Assembly: GCA_023078555.1 (NCBI GenBank)
Contig: CM041199.1
Span: 2,111,101 to 2,175,100 of the forward strand
DNA from: Ulva prolifera
Lineage: Eukaryota; Chlorophyta; Ulvophyceae; Ulvales; Ulvaceae
Direction: 5' to 3'
Length of the DNA: 64,000 nucleotides
Made by a program: the position numbers and the translations under genes. This document shows, piece after piece, positions 1 to 12,129 of this stretch (positions are counted from its first letter, which is position 1; each line of letters begins with the position of its first letter). The notes below the pieces were generated by a model, which was given only the letters and a program-made list of their open reading frames with translations, did not search any database and was not told the DNA's origin.

Positions 1-3000
1 GGATATCGTCTGCGGGCATTGCTCGCCCGCACGCCGCAGAGGCGAGCACACCTTGAGGCCGCGGCTGCCCTGCGGCAGGTAGGAGTCGCGGTTGACCCAG
101 CAGAGGCAGTCCATGTGGACGGCGTTCTTCGACACGAACTCCCCCGAGTGCGCGGCGCGGAAGCCGAGGGAGTCGAATACGCTGAGACCGTGGTGGCGGG
201 CGCGCGCCTCGATGAACGGCCAGTCAAAGTTGTCGCCGTTGTACGTCACGTAGATGCCCGGCCGCACCTGCACGCCAGTCGTGGTGAGCGCAAGCGCGCC
301 AGGAGATGGACGGCGGGCGGTGGAGGGACCGGTGCGAAGCGGCTTGTCCGGGGAGCGGCCTGAAGGGGCTGTGCTGAGGGACGGTGCTGAAGGGCTGCTG
401 CGCAGGTTCTCGCCGCACAGGGGGAAACCTCCTAGGGCACATTGCCCGGGACATGCTGGTCTGGCGGCATGCGTGTGCGTACTTGCATGCATTGGCGCAG
501 ATCGGGGCCAGGAGACTGGTCTTTGGCTGTCATGCTCTGGCGGTCTGCTGCGCATTTGCCCGGGCCGCTGTGCCGTGGCTACCAGTGCACCCGCGCAGGC
601 AGGGCCCGTCAGCAGCACTGGTCCGCTGCCACTTCGGAATGTGACGGTGCGTCACGAATGCACCGGTTGCATGAGCACGGGCCCTCGTATGGCACGCCGC
701 CCGGAACGGCTGGCTGGAGCGCTGTATGCACGACCGACGTCGGCCATGCCGGGCCGATGCTCCCCTGCAGCCGGGCTTGCCCGCCGGGCTTGTCCGGTAT
801 GTGACGTGGGGTGGTACATGCGACAGCACAGCGGCACACCGTGTTCATGTGCGTGAACCAGCGCTGCAGCGTCGCCTTCTCGTCGGCCTCGTTGAAGATC
901 TCGAAGGGCCCCTGGAACTCGGGCTTCGGGGTGTACTCGAAGCCCTCGATGTCGGCCCCGACGACCTCCCTGTTCACGATCAGGTAGCCCTGCTTGTCCA
1001 GCATGTACGAGATCATGAAGACCTGCATGTGCACCGCGCTGCCGTCCTGCTTCAATACACTTCTGGACGGCAAGCTGTCTACATTCGATCGCTCGGCGGC
1101 GGCGACCTTTCTTTGACAGACAGGGACGGGTGACAGCTGTGCAGATTGCTGCAGCTGCTGCTCTGTGGATTCCTGAGCCGCAGCGACGTCGCCCATTTGC
1201 CCGTGGAAGATGCTGGCGTTACAGCCCGCCCACTGTCACACTGCCCGCCGCATGACATGACAAGAATGAGCAGCGCCTGAAGCACCAGGTCATGATTGTA
1301 AGATAGGAAGCGACTCTCGAGGCATTGCTGTGCATGCCGCTCTGCCGCTGCTGATTTGCATGACGATGGGGGTTAGGGGCTGCGAGCTTGGTCTGAAGAC
1401 ACAACGAGCACACCCTCTCCTGCTCTCTTGTTGGAGCACAGCATCCGGTCTTGTCCGAAAGTAGCGCACCTGATCGTGCTCAGAGTTGGGGAAATGCAGC
1501 GGCAGCTTTGTGGTCTCGATATCGAACGCGCAGACTCGTGGCTCTCCTCGAAAGATGAGGTCGGTCCGAGGCGTCAGAGTGACGACGCCCTCATGGGCAG
1601 ATGCGGCGAACCAGTGACCAGAACGCAGGCCCGCGTCGATAGCGTAGCGGACGTGAAAGGGCACATCATACTCTCTGATATCTTCGACAGCGGCCATTGC
1701 ATCCTGCATCGATGCCTGTGCATTTAGATCGTCATGACAAGGCAAGCGGACACACTGCGTCGCCCGTAATGAGGGAGAGCCACAATACCACGGACGCCCG
1801 TCACATCTCGCATGCACGAGGGGGACTAACTGCGAACTCTAAATGTGCAGTTGTCGTGGTGTGGCACGGTGCTGTTCAGTTCGAGGGCACACGGTAGTGC
1901 AGGTCCTTGGTGCAAATCACGCAGCCCATCTCACAAGCAAGCACACGGCCCATGAGGATCCAAATTGCTGGGTCGATGGAGAGCTCTCCGCACAAGGAAT
2001 GATCAAGTGGATCTGGCTTTACCAGTTATGCAACCATCATGGGCCTCAGCAATCAGTGATGTGCACTGGGGTCAATGTCCAATAGGATACGGCTCAGTAA
2101 ATTCAGATTTACTTTACTTTACTGGGTGAAGAAGCATACCGCAACAGTGGCTGCGCCAGATGAACTGTTGCCCATGGAAGTGAGCAGCGAATACGCATCA
2201 GACCTTTTGGCGTTGGCCCTGTTCTTCTGCACTACTGGCATCAGCTCGCTTCGCACTTCCATCAGGGCTTGGGTGTGGTCAAACGCCACCTTCATCAACT
2301 TGCGTTTATGACCAGCCAGATGGTTTTTCAGGTCCAGGTCTTCCCGGTAAACAATCTCAATAGTCTTGATGAGTCCTGCACATCACCATGGACAGTTCAT
2401 GCCGCATGAGTGCGTGACCACTGCAAGTGCAGCCAGCCTGAGCAGCAGAGAGATCAATGAACATTAAACGCGGCTCTACTCACCTTCAAACTTCCGTCGG
2501 AGATATGCCTCTACCTCCATCTCTCTATCGTCCTTGACTTGTAGATAGAAGTATGGTGCGTACTGCAGCTTGCACTTGAACATGTCCCCATTTTGGCACA
2601 TGAAGTAGCACGCGACTGCGCTACACAGCTGACCTGATTCTTTGTCCTCAATTGCGCATGTGTTATAGTTGACGAGCCAGCCAAGTTTCGACGGGCCCTC
2701 GTTGTAGAGTAAAAATCCGCACTTCCCATCGAGGTCGTCCTGCTGCTTCTCACGTTGCAGACTGGCGCTTATGTCAACGGTACTTGAGGCACCTCCACCA
2801 CTTTTAATGTAATTGGAATTCAACAAACGCTTCTTCTTGAATCCTGGACGCAAGATCGCTTGTCGACTGTTCAAACTGTGCGCCACAGTCGCTCCAGGAT
2901 GAAGCACAGCCTCGGTATCAATATCATTACGTGATTCTGACTTCATAAATGGTGTTCAGAATACAAATTCGGGATCACATCGCCTCGATCGCCCGTGCCT

Positions 3001-3139
3001 ACTGCAAGAAACGCTTGTACACACCTTTGCCTCTCGGAAAGCCTCTGCCCCGGGCGTCTGCGTCACTGGCTCCCAGTGACTGGAACTTAGATCTGCCGCT
3101 GCCTGAGCCTTGAAAGGCTGCGCTCGTTTTTGGAGCCAT
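1..3139 (-). CDS. POLE: DNA polymerase epsilon catalytic subunit, N-terminal part (partial, continues beyond the left edge)
   Basis: Family B replicative polymerase of the leading strand, acting in the nucleus with its own 3'-5' proofreading exonuclease. Six exons can be joined in phase: 3139-3025, 2936-2484, 2375-2140, 1715-1470, 1022-840 and 267-52 (483 codons); a donor at 51-46 shows that the gene continues. The start is the ATG at 3139-3137. Seen: the N-terminal block [17 protein letters not shown], then EDLDLKNHL, then [14 protein letters not shown]. Exo I is [13 protein letters not shown] (Asp and Glu near residues 333 and 335), followed by [13 protein letters not shown]. Exo II is [15 protein letters not shown], followed by [14 protein letters not shown]. 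These match POLE of animals and plants closely, and the proofreading acids are intact. The polymerase domain lies outside the window. The 5' end of exon 4 could be 1703 instead of 1715. Confidence 0.93.
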
Positions 3140-3660
3140 TTCCCCGAAATTCAGATGTACATCGTCGCCGGTGCAGGAGGTCGTTACAGTCGTGCGATGG
3201 TTCCGATTGCAGGATGTCCAGTTGCACAAAACAATGATGAAGCCGCAGAATGTGCCGCAGTGGGTGACCTGTGAGCTGCTTGCCGTCGTGACCTAGCTAG
3301 GCCTAGCAGTGCTTAAAATAGTGCAAGCGCGTTTCTGTGGATGGAGTGGTCAAGGGGCACCCATCGGGGGTCGTGTATGTTTCCACAGTAATGGACGAAT
3401 GATCACGCAACCTGCTGTCCAAGACGGCAAGCTGTGTCCAGACAGGCAGCACTACCAACACTGTCAAATGAGATCAAGCGGACTGGTACACTGACAGGTC
3501 GTTGAATGTGTTCCACGCTTGGTACAATTGCATGTACAACATGGCGCATTGAATAGATGCCTGTTCGATAACTGATTATTTCGCAGCGTAGCACGGTCAC
3601 AGCGTCTCGCCAGAACTACCCAGTCGTAACAGCGTTTCGAGACAACGTCGTGGGCACACG
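3140..3660. promoter_or_regulatory. Divergent intergenic region between POLE and RFC2 (candidate bidirectional promoter)
   Basis: These 521 bases separate the start codons of two head-to-head DNA replication genes. No convincing open frame with family similarity lies inside. I see no clear TATA box or named operator. The arrangement suggests shared cell-cycle regulation, which is inference from gene order only. Confidence 0.5.
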
Positions 3661-5564
3661 ATGGTGGAACCGATGGACGTAGACCCCGTCCACGAGACAA
3701 AATCTAAGTCAGTCATATCAAGCAGCTTTACATTGCCGTGGGTGCGCTTCATGTCCCTGCTGTGTCTCAAATTCTGACGTTTGCATCGCACGGGGAGCGC
3801 CAAAGAATAGACTCGGCCAAAGCCGTCCATCCACGACGAAGTAGCTGCATGTAGTTGGAGAAGTATCGCCCCTCAAAAGTTGATGATATAGTAGGCAATG
3901 TGGATGTGGTGAGTCGTCTGCGGGTGATCGCGGAGACTGGCAATATGCCAAACATTATCCTTGCTGGCCCACCAGGGACCGGAAAGACCACCAGTATTGT
4001 AGCAATGGCCAAGCAGCTCCTTGGCTCGAGAATAAAAGATGCTCTGCTGGAGCTGAATGCTTCTGATGACAGAGGCATTGATGTCGTGCGGAACCGCATT
4101 AAAATGTTTGCCCAAAAAAAGGTCACACTCCCGCCTGGCCGACACAAAATTATTCTTCTAGATGAGGCAGATAGGTGCGGTCATCTGCATACTTCAAAGA
4201 CCATTGCTGCCTCCTGCTTCCATCTTCACGGTATGCCTGCGAGTGTGTAATGTACATTTCCTCCTTGGACATGCCAGCAACAGCCCACAAGGGTACAAGC
4301 AGCACACTAGCAGTGTCGCGGCACGAATCAGAATTTATCTGCTGTTGAGAGCCATATGCAAGCTTTGCTTTGCCTGCTGTATCACACTCTCAAATGGAGT
4401 CCAGCTGCCACCATTGTGAATTTCGACATTCACGCACCATGACACTTCTTTCAGTCAAACTTCCAATGCCGTTTGCTGCGTCCCATACCCGCATTGGCTG
4501 CAGTATGACTTCTGGCGCGCAACAAGCTCTCAGGCGGACCATGGAGCTGCACAGTGCAACAACGCGCTTCGCCCTCGCATGCAACCAGTCCTCCAAGATC
4601 ATCGAGCCCATTCAGTCTCGATGTGCGATCGTGCGCTTCATGAAGCTCTCCAACGAAGAGGTCTTGAAGCGTGCAAAGTGGGTCGCAGAGCAGGAGGGTG
4701 TCGCCTATGATGCCCCTGGGCTCGAGGCCATCACCTTCACTGCTGATGGAGACATGCGCCAAGCGCTCAATAACCTGCAGGCAACCGCAGCGGGTTTCGG
4801 TTTTGTCAACCAGGTGCGCCCCTGTATCATCAATCGACAATGCACAGCGGACAACAATGGAGAGTCAGGTCAGCAGCTACAGCACCCCATCGATTGACCG
4901 CTGCTCTGCTGGCGCGGGTACAGAGCCATTTCTCTGGCGGAGTCTTGCTCTGCGTGAGCCTTAGACCGTGCATGTGCAGCCCGGTGTGAGTTGATTGTTA
5001 GCGTCCTTGAACTGTCTAGGAAGGCGCACACGTCGGGGGCTGCTATCGTGACGCAAGAGCTGACAAACACCTTCCCGCCCGGCGTCATCTGATCGCCATG
5101 AATGCTGGCTGGCACGTGCCACGATGCTGCAAGCACGGCCATTCTCGTGCTCTCACAGAGACCTGCCTCCGTGCTACAGCACTGGAGCCGTGCCCTCACA
5201 TGCATGCCTCGCACCTCACTGCGATGCGTGCTGCGTGCAGCAAAACGTCTTCCGCGTGTGTGATGAGCCGCACCCGCTTGTGATCTCTGGCATGATCACC
5301 AAGTGCCTCGCTGGCGACCTCGAGGGGGCGCACTGGGATGTGATGGGCCTGTGTGGCCACGGCTACGCCGCATCGGACATCGTGGCGACGATCTTCCGGG
5401 TGGTCCGTGGGATGCAGCTGGAGGAGTTCATCAAGCTGGAGTACATGCGGGAGATCGGGTATGCACAGATGCGGGTGGCTGAAGGAGTCGGCAGCCGCCT
5501 GCAGTTGTCCGGCCTGCTGGCGAAGCTCTGCCAGGTTGCTGCACGGGGAGGCAAGTGCAAGTAA
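3661..5564 (+). CDS. RFC2: Replication factor C subunit 2 (clamp-loader AAA+ ATPase)
   Basis: Small subunit of the RFC clamp loader, which uses ATP to open PCNA and load it at primer ends. Four exons join in phase: 3661-3741, 3855-4174, 4504-4813 and 5241-5564 (344 residues; human RFC2 has about 354). The first exon ends in the family LPW motif, and exon 2 opens with LEKYRP. Walker A is GPPGTGKT (residues 65-72), Walker B is LLDEAD near 128-133, then [11 protein letters not shown], and the arginine-finger SRC motif appears as QSRCAIVRF. The collar region holds VCDEPHPLV and [38 protein letters not shown] spacing identifies RFC2 rather than RFC3, 4 or 5. An in-frame ATG at 3673 is an alternative start. 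Divergent from POLE. Confidence 0.94.
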
Positions 5565-5904
5565 GGCACGGCAGGCGACATGCTGCAGGCAGGTGCACGC
5601 AGGGCACCGTTATCCGTACATCTCCACGTTGCAAAACGGATCTCATGCGTTCCTGCGCATGCAAAAATCGGTGCCGACTGATCTGTCGAAGCAGGCAACA
5701 CCCGATTCTTTTGCTTCTTGTGCCCTGAAACAGAACCCATTGCTTGTGTCAATGTTGAGTTGTGGCGGGCAAGCGAGCTCCCGCCATGGTTTGGTTGAGG
5801 AGCATGAGGGCGGCCTGAGGCCTGGGACTTCTGGAAAAATGGCATTTGCAGTGACTCCATGAACTCAATGTGTCGAGCCTTCAGTGTATATATGACATTG
5901 CCTT

Positions 5905-5909
5905 TGTAA
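5905..5909 (+). terminator. Possible TGTAA polyadenylation signal of RFC2
   Basis: TGTAA is the usual poly(A) signal in many chlorophytes. This copy lies about 340 bases after the RFC2 stop. Other genes in the window do not all have an obvious TGTAA nearby, so the assignment is weak. Confidence 0.3.
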
Positions 5910-6265
5910 AGCACACATTGCTGTTATTTGCGCTGTCTGGACATAAAGCGCAGCACATACAATGCTCCCGCAAGCTCAACTCTCAAATTTAGGGCTGAGC
6001 ACCGCTGGCTGTGCTGAGCTGTGAGTCTGACACATCTTTTATGCAGTAAGGGCGCTGTTGCCATGCTTGTTCGTGCAGAAGCTGTCACTATGCCTGCACA
6101 GTGAGGGGACAGGATTGCTGATGTACATCTGGTGTATCAGCGAGACATGGCACAGAAGTCTGCAAGGGTCCGGCATGTTCCCTATCATCAAACAAGGAGA
6201 TGAGATCATTCAGAATGCCCATGCGTGCCATGTTCATGCAATCGGTGTCAAGTCTGTGCTGCAGC

Positions 6266-6370
6266 ACACGATGCTGCCGTTCAAGGCCTCGTTGCAGTGC
6301 ACACGATGCTGCCGTTCGAGGCCTCGTTGCAGTGCACACGACGCTGCCGTTCGAAGCCTCGTTGCAGTGG
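6266..6370. repeat. Three tandem copies of a 35-bp unit
   Basis: Units at 6266-6300, 6301-6335 and 6336-6370 differ at a few bases only. There is no spacer between units, so this is a minisatellite. The rest of 5565-6783 holds no gene that I can support. Confidence 0.9.
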
Positions 6371-6783
6371 ACGCATACTACAATGCCAAAGCATACTGAG
6401 TCGCGGCAAAGGCGAAGGCGCCCCGCCCTTAATGCCAGTACCCTGCGCTGTCGCCATGTATCCGACACGTAAGCAGACCAAGGAAATTCAGCATGAAGGA
6501 AAAATAACCATGTACACCAAGAAACACTGGCCACACTAGATCCGGCTGTTGCTCGTCACTCGGCCTAGTACAACGAAACCTATGCCATGCCGTTACCACA
6601 ACTCCGCAAGCGCTGCCCGGCTCGCGGTGCTCATACTTGCAAGATCCCAAAGAATTCCTACACATAAAACGCCAAATGCACAAATTGCCGGGGGCCGGGG
6701 ACGCAGCGGACACAGCGCCAGTGCACTACCTACGCACGCCAACTCACACGCACGTGCGCGGCCCCCTTGGCCTGCCGGCGCCC

Positions 6784-9700
6784 CTACGCCACCATCCGGG
6801 ACCGGCTCTGGCTGCTCATGATCGAGCTGTACACCAGCAGGTCGCCATCCTGGCTCGTCTGCAGCTGCGCGGCCTGCTCGCCGCTGACGAAGCGCTTGCG
6901 GCCGATGCCGAGGCCCTGGGCGACAACGACGTGCACGCCGCTGGCGCAGCTGCCACTGCCGGTGCGGGAGTCCGCGAGCACGCTGTCCTCGGGGCCGCTG
7001 CGGCTGCGGTCCGCTCGGGCTGCGCGCTGCCGCGCCAAAGCCTCCCGGGCGGGGGGGGCCTGCCGCCCCGGCGAGCGCCATTCTGCGGGGGGCGGCCCGG
7101 GCGCGCTCGAGCTGCTCACGGCCCCCCGGCGCACGCATGGAGGCGACCAGCAACCCTGCATCTGCACGCCCCTCGTCAGATGCTACAACACGCGGTGGCA
7201 TTCCTGAGCAGCAGTAGCACGCGTGGCTCGCGAGCACGCGTGGCTCCAGCAGCTGAGCAGCTGCAGCTGAGCAAAACGGTCCAGGCGGCTGACAGGGAGG
7301 AGGGGCACGGCCCTGGCCCAACGTCATGTAGGTACATCGTGCGCACACACGGTAAGCTTCAGAGGATCAGCTGGGGGACATGTGTGCGTCCCTGACAGCA
7401 GTTGCCAGCCACCGGATGCCTCGTGAAATGGCGCGGCGCAAGATTCCATAATGCAGCCCAAAACAGTCCATGGTCACATCAGAGGGCGGTGCTTGCAAGC
7501 CAGCACACGGGCGCACACCTGGCCCAGCTCGTCCGAGCATGTGTCGCCGGCGGCCCCGGCCCTCTGTATCTCGATCGCAATCGAGCCCTCGCCGGTGCCA
7601 GTGGCTTCAGCGGCTCTGCCCCGCTGCGCCCCCGCATCGTGCATGGCCCAGTCCAGCCCGTCAACGTCCCCGCAGCTCTCCCACGACCCTCTTTGTGTGG
7701 CCGTGTTCTCTGCCATGACCCCAGCCGCACGCGGAACCACATGGTCGCGCAACCACGCCGCAACGGGCGCTGACCCCGCCACCCCGCCCCTGAGCGCGCT
7801 GCCTGTCGGGACAAAGTCCTCCTGGACACTCTCTGCAGCACCTCGCCGCCGTGGCCCCGGCTCCGCGTCCCACGAGTGCGCGACCGCAGCCACACTCCCC
7901 TTGTTCGTCACATGCATCCTCGGCCGCTCGAACTGCAACCCCGACGCCTGCGGTCGCGACGCAGGCTGCCGGGTGTGGGGCACAGCACTGTGGCCGCGCC
8001 CCGGCGCACCGCCCGCTTGCCCCCAGCCCTCCGTGTCGCTCACGGCATGGAAGCCCGCGACCACTCCGGGGCGGTGGCCGGCATGCTCCGCCGACCCACG
8101 CCTCTGCGCCGCCAGCTGCCCATCGCGGCCGCGGGAGTCCCGCACCCTGTGCTCCTGCCGCGCCTCCCGCGACGGCATCACCCGACTCCTCCGATCCGCG
8201 ACCATGCCATGCGGGTGCGCATGCATGTGGGCGTCCCGCCGCGCCGCCGCCTCGTCCAGCCGCACGTCAGCCCCGTGCCGGTTGTCCACCCGGACGTATT
8301 CCTCCCGTGCACCGTCGGCCTCGCTGTTGTGGCTGTCCGGGGACCCCCGGAACGCCTTCCCCGCCGCGACCGCGATCGGCCCGATGATCGTGTCCGACGC
8401 CCGACCCGCCGACGTCGCCGTCGACGGCGTGGCCGCCTTCCCACACGCGCCGCTGCCGCCCCGCCTCGACCCCCCCGCCGTGGCCGTGCTCCCGCACACC
8501 GTGAACGACTGGTGGCTCGTGAGCGACATCAGGGTCGCCTGCGAGTCCAGCGCGCCGGGGGTGCCGGCGGCCTGGAGGGAGCGCGCGGGCCCGCCCTCGA
8601 TCACCTGTGCCGCGGCAAGCGCGCGCTCCCGGAACAGGTAGACGTGCCGCCAGTAGTCCCGAAGCCCGCGCTGGCTCGGCACGCCATACATGTGCGCCAG
8701 TGCAACGTACGCCCCGTAGCACACCCGCGCCTCTGACTGGTAGCCGTACGGGTATGCCATCACGAAGTTGCTCGCGACGGGGACGTTCATCGTCGCCGGC
8801 AGGTCCGCGGGGGCCGCGGCGGTGGGGCCCATGAGGAGGCCGTCCGCCATGCCGGGGCACACCGCGTCGGCGATGCCCGGGAGCGTCGTGTCGGTGGCCG
8901 CGGGCTCCGAGCGGCGGCGGCTGTCGCCGTTGCTCGGCGCGCTGCCGCGCCCCGACGCGCCGTCCCCCCGCCGCCGCTCCTGCGTCACCCACTGCTTCGG
9001 CCCCTGCATGCGCCGCACCGGCAGGAACTTCTGGCCCTGCACACACGCACAAACACTGCCGGGCCGCGTGTGTCACTCTCACAGGGTGCAGGATCAGACT
9101 CACCACTGCAGGGGCTGCCTGCGAGCCTGGTGGCAGGCACTGCACGTGCACGCGGCAGCAATGAGGCGGCCAGGGTGGAGACAATGCGTGCTAGCAGGCG
9201 TCGATGTGCGCTATGTGGCTGACCCAATGCGCCTGGCGCGTGCTGCCGCCTGTGTGCGGAGAGCACCACCAGCGCTGTGCCCTATAGACATAGCCACGCT
9301 CTCTGAACCTGGCCACTATCCGGAAACACAAGTACGATTCAGGGCTCGATGAGGAGAGGTACACTCGAAACTCGCGAAGGAGGAGGTGACAAAATACAGG
9401 CCACAGCACCGGGCAGGAGTGCGGGCCGCACCCGCTTGAGGTGGGAGAGGTAGTCCTGCAGGAACGAGTGCACGTCCCGGAGGTGGGGCAGCAGCGGGAA
9501 CTGCTCCGGCAGCACCGCGCCCACCCCCAGCCGGCTGACGGCCTCTGCGTAGCGCTGCTCCGGCAACTCCGCCGAGAAGCGGCCCGCGTACGGCAGCAGC
9601 CACGCCCCCCGCGTGCTCGGCTCTGTCACAAAGTCAAACGTGATCAGCTCAAAGTTATCCATGATGCACTTGTACGGCTTGCCGGGGATCTCGCGCAGCG

Positions 9701-12007
9701 ACGCCCACCCCCGCGAGCTCACGCCGAGCTTGCACCCGCGCTCGTACAGGTGCCGGATGAGGCGGCCGCTCGGCGTGTCGAGCACCTCGATGAAGCCCCA
9801 CAGCGAGTTGCCCTTCCACCGCACACTCAGCACCTGCAAAGCGCCGATGGGGATGTGTGACAAGTTACCAGATCTCGGGCCGTTGTATGGCAGACAACCG
9901 GCACAAACCAACAAACAGCAACAACCGCATTCGATTCGAGGAGCGACCACCACCACAACCCAGCCAATGAGCCAGATTCTGACACAGGCTCCGGGCGAAC
10001 CACCGGCTGCGACTGCCCCTGATGGGGATGCTTCCCGGCGGCCCGAGCGCGTCACCCACCCCTCCCCCGCCCGCACTTGGAGATGACTAGCATACATGAT
10101 CACAGGTCAGTGCATGGCATAAGACCATTTAAGGCTGTGAGCATCATGAACAGCTACAGTGGAGCTGATTACCCATCAAACCGGCAAGCTACAGACACCC
10201 CGCCCATTTTGAAGGGGGTCAGGTTGTAGTGACCATCGGACACAGTCAGAGAGGCAGATAGGAGCGCAGGCATCGTGCAGAAAAACATTACGCAGTCCAA
10301 ACATTGTCAACATAAGGGGGGGGGGGGGGGGGGGGGGGGTTGTGGTGGGACACTCGCAGGCCGGACTGGGTGGCCACGCTGTCACATACACTAAGCACGT
10401 GGTTGCTTCACAGGTCACTCACACAGCGCGTGTGCCCTCTGATTCTCGTGTAGTGGCAACGCATTTGGCGGGGGGGCGTGCTGACGGTGCATGGCCTGCA
10501 TAGCCCAGGCAGCTGCAGCCAGTCTGATAGCCAGCAGTGCTGGCATAGAGCGGCTTGTATCCGCGCTGCGTTGCTGCCTGCCTGCGCGCTAGGCAAAGCA
10601 GTGATGTACCTATGCCACCAGCTGCAAGGACATGCACTTGAGAACTGTAGACCTGCTTCTGTGGCTGGTCGCTTCACAGCTGGCGGGCGTCATCCACAAC
10701 TGGCATGTGGCGTGATTAGGTGGCATTCAGTCTCAAGCTGAGACACACGGACAAGAGGCCCCCGCGTGACGGGAGAGACAGCGCTCTGACGCACTACGGA
10801 GATGTACAAACAGCGGAATGTGAGAGAGTGTTGATGGGGCAGGAAAACAACGCCGGGAATCGCTTCACCAGGTCTGGCTTCATCGCAAGCTCACATCGAT
10901 TGACAGAGTCAGATTCAACGTACACTGGGAACTCCTTGTGCAGGCTGCTGGGGTCACTGGGATTACTGGGATCATCGGGCATGAGCTCATGACAGCATAT
11001 GGTATCCACCTACTGGAGATGACAAGACAGAAGTATAATAGCTATGCAGTGCATCTACATCCACGAGATTCCTGGGGCCAAGGAGACACGTCCCACAGCA
11101 TTTGTATGTCTGTGAAGGCCATGGACCAGACGCTGACAACATGCAGACCAGCTCCGACAGTCGAGTCCTTGGCAACAGCTATTACTTCAGCAGCTGAGGG
11201 TGGTCAAAGTGACCCCAAATATTTGTTCAAGTAATGCTTCAGCCAGAACAGATATGACAACAAGTTGAGATGAGACACTCACACACAAGGCATAGTCTCT
11301 GACTTCACTGTCGTGCAGTGGATGGGATGTAGACTAGACTGAGCGTAATTGCTTGGGCCTGTCGCTCTCTAGCACAGAAGGCAGGGCGAAGTTGCCCAGA
11401 AGCACTCCCCAGTTGGACAAGGCCCAATCAAGCACCTGCTGGCAATTGGATCACGGATACATTCACCGTCACCCCAAGAAACATGAGACTGGGCACGTGT
11501 GGAGGTGTATGATGCTCAGATTCATACCTGATGAGACAAGTTGACCAGGTTGAGGTGTTTGAATGTGGGGGCGCAATACGATGGATGATCGAGTTCGCCA
11601 AGCGCACACTTCGGCAAGACTTGATCACGGACGTACTTCCGAACTTCCCTGACCAGCACTTTCTTTGGATAGAGCCGCATGTTGTTATTGACCGAATTCG
11701 CCCGTGCAAACAAGCCTGCGCGACAACGTTGCGTGATGTCCCACAGCGGAGGCACACATGTGGCATGTGTGCTCAACGGCAGCCATGCATTGTGTCGAAT
11801 GATGACGCTGCCAAAGCTTCAGTAGAGCGACGCCGAGATGACAGCCTGCGTCGACCGCAGACGCAGAGTAAGAAGCCTACCGTGGACGATCAGCCTGCCA
11901 TCGTTGGCTTTCAACGACTGCTTGTACAGCTGCCTCACCAAAGCGGGGTCCCATTCGTCCGAAGTATTTGCATTGTCCATAGACAGGCACGAAAAGCACG
12001 ACACCAT
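6784..12007 (-). CDS. Virus-type prohead (capsid maturation) protease fused to a long low-complexity tail
   Basis: Five exons join in phase: 12007-11881, 11715-11528, 9833-9432, 9036-7519 and 7161-6784 (870 residues). Residues 1-240 match the T4 gp21-like prohead core protease family (Peptidase_S77). Seen in order: HGLFARANSVNNNMRLYP (42-59), GELDHP with the expected catalytic His86, LNLVNLSHQ running into W-KGNSLWGFIEVLDTP, KLGVSSRG with the expected catalytic Ser145, and DNFELITFDFVTEPS. Such proteases cleave scaffold and capsid proteins of HK97-fold viruses; mirusviruses of plankton encode one too. Residues 240-870 are Ala, Gly, Arg and Ser rich; only a block near 333-385 (YPYGYQSEARVCYGAYVALAHMYG) looks ordered, and I do not recognise it. 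Host-style introns and host neighbours argue for a chromosomal, possibly domesticated copy. The start could be Met10 instead of Met1, and tail exons D and E are less sure than A-C. Confidence 0.82.
10316..10339 (+). repeat. Run of 24 G residues inside the large intron of the prohead protease gene
   Basis: Uninterrupted G tract (C on the transcribed sense strand), within the intron 9834-11527. The length may be unreliable because long homopolymers are hard to sequence. Confidence 0.85.
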
Positions 12008-12129
12008 TTCGTGCTGTCCAGCGTGCGCGTCCCGGCCTGCAACTGTGCCAACACATCAAATCGAACATAATGAACAAGTGTTCCAACATCCTTCCATGAA
12101 AGGTCATTATCTCACACGTCTTAGTAACA

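Noticed and set aside
1..3139. POLE fragment considered as a viral family B polymerase linked to the viral-type protease
   Set aside because: Its closest remembered match across the N-terminal and exonuclease regions is cellular POLE, and it is paired with cellular RFC2.
6266..6370. Tandem 35-bp repeats considered as a CRISPR array
   Set aside because: No spacers between units; the DNA is eukaryotic. It is a minisatellite.
7451..9352. Long open frames on the + strand opposite the protease tail (for example 7451-8641)
   Set aside because: High-GC shadow of the - strand exon; no motifs, and the - strand exon has consistent phases on both sides.
10794..11009. Open frame on the - strand in the big intron of the prohead protease gene, considered as an extra exon
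   Set aside because: Exons 11715-11528 and 9833-9432 are contiguous by family order (NLSHQ followed directly by the KGNSLWG strand) and by phase, leaving no room for an insertion.
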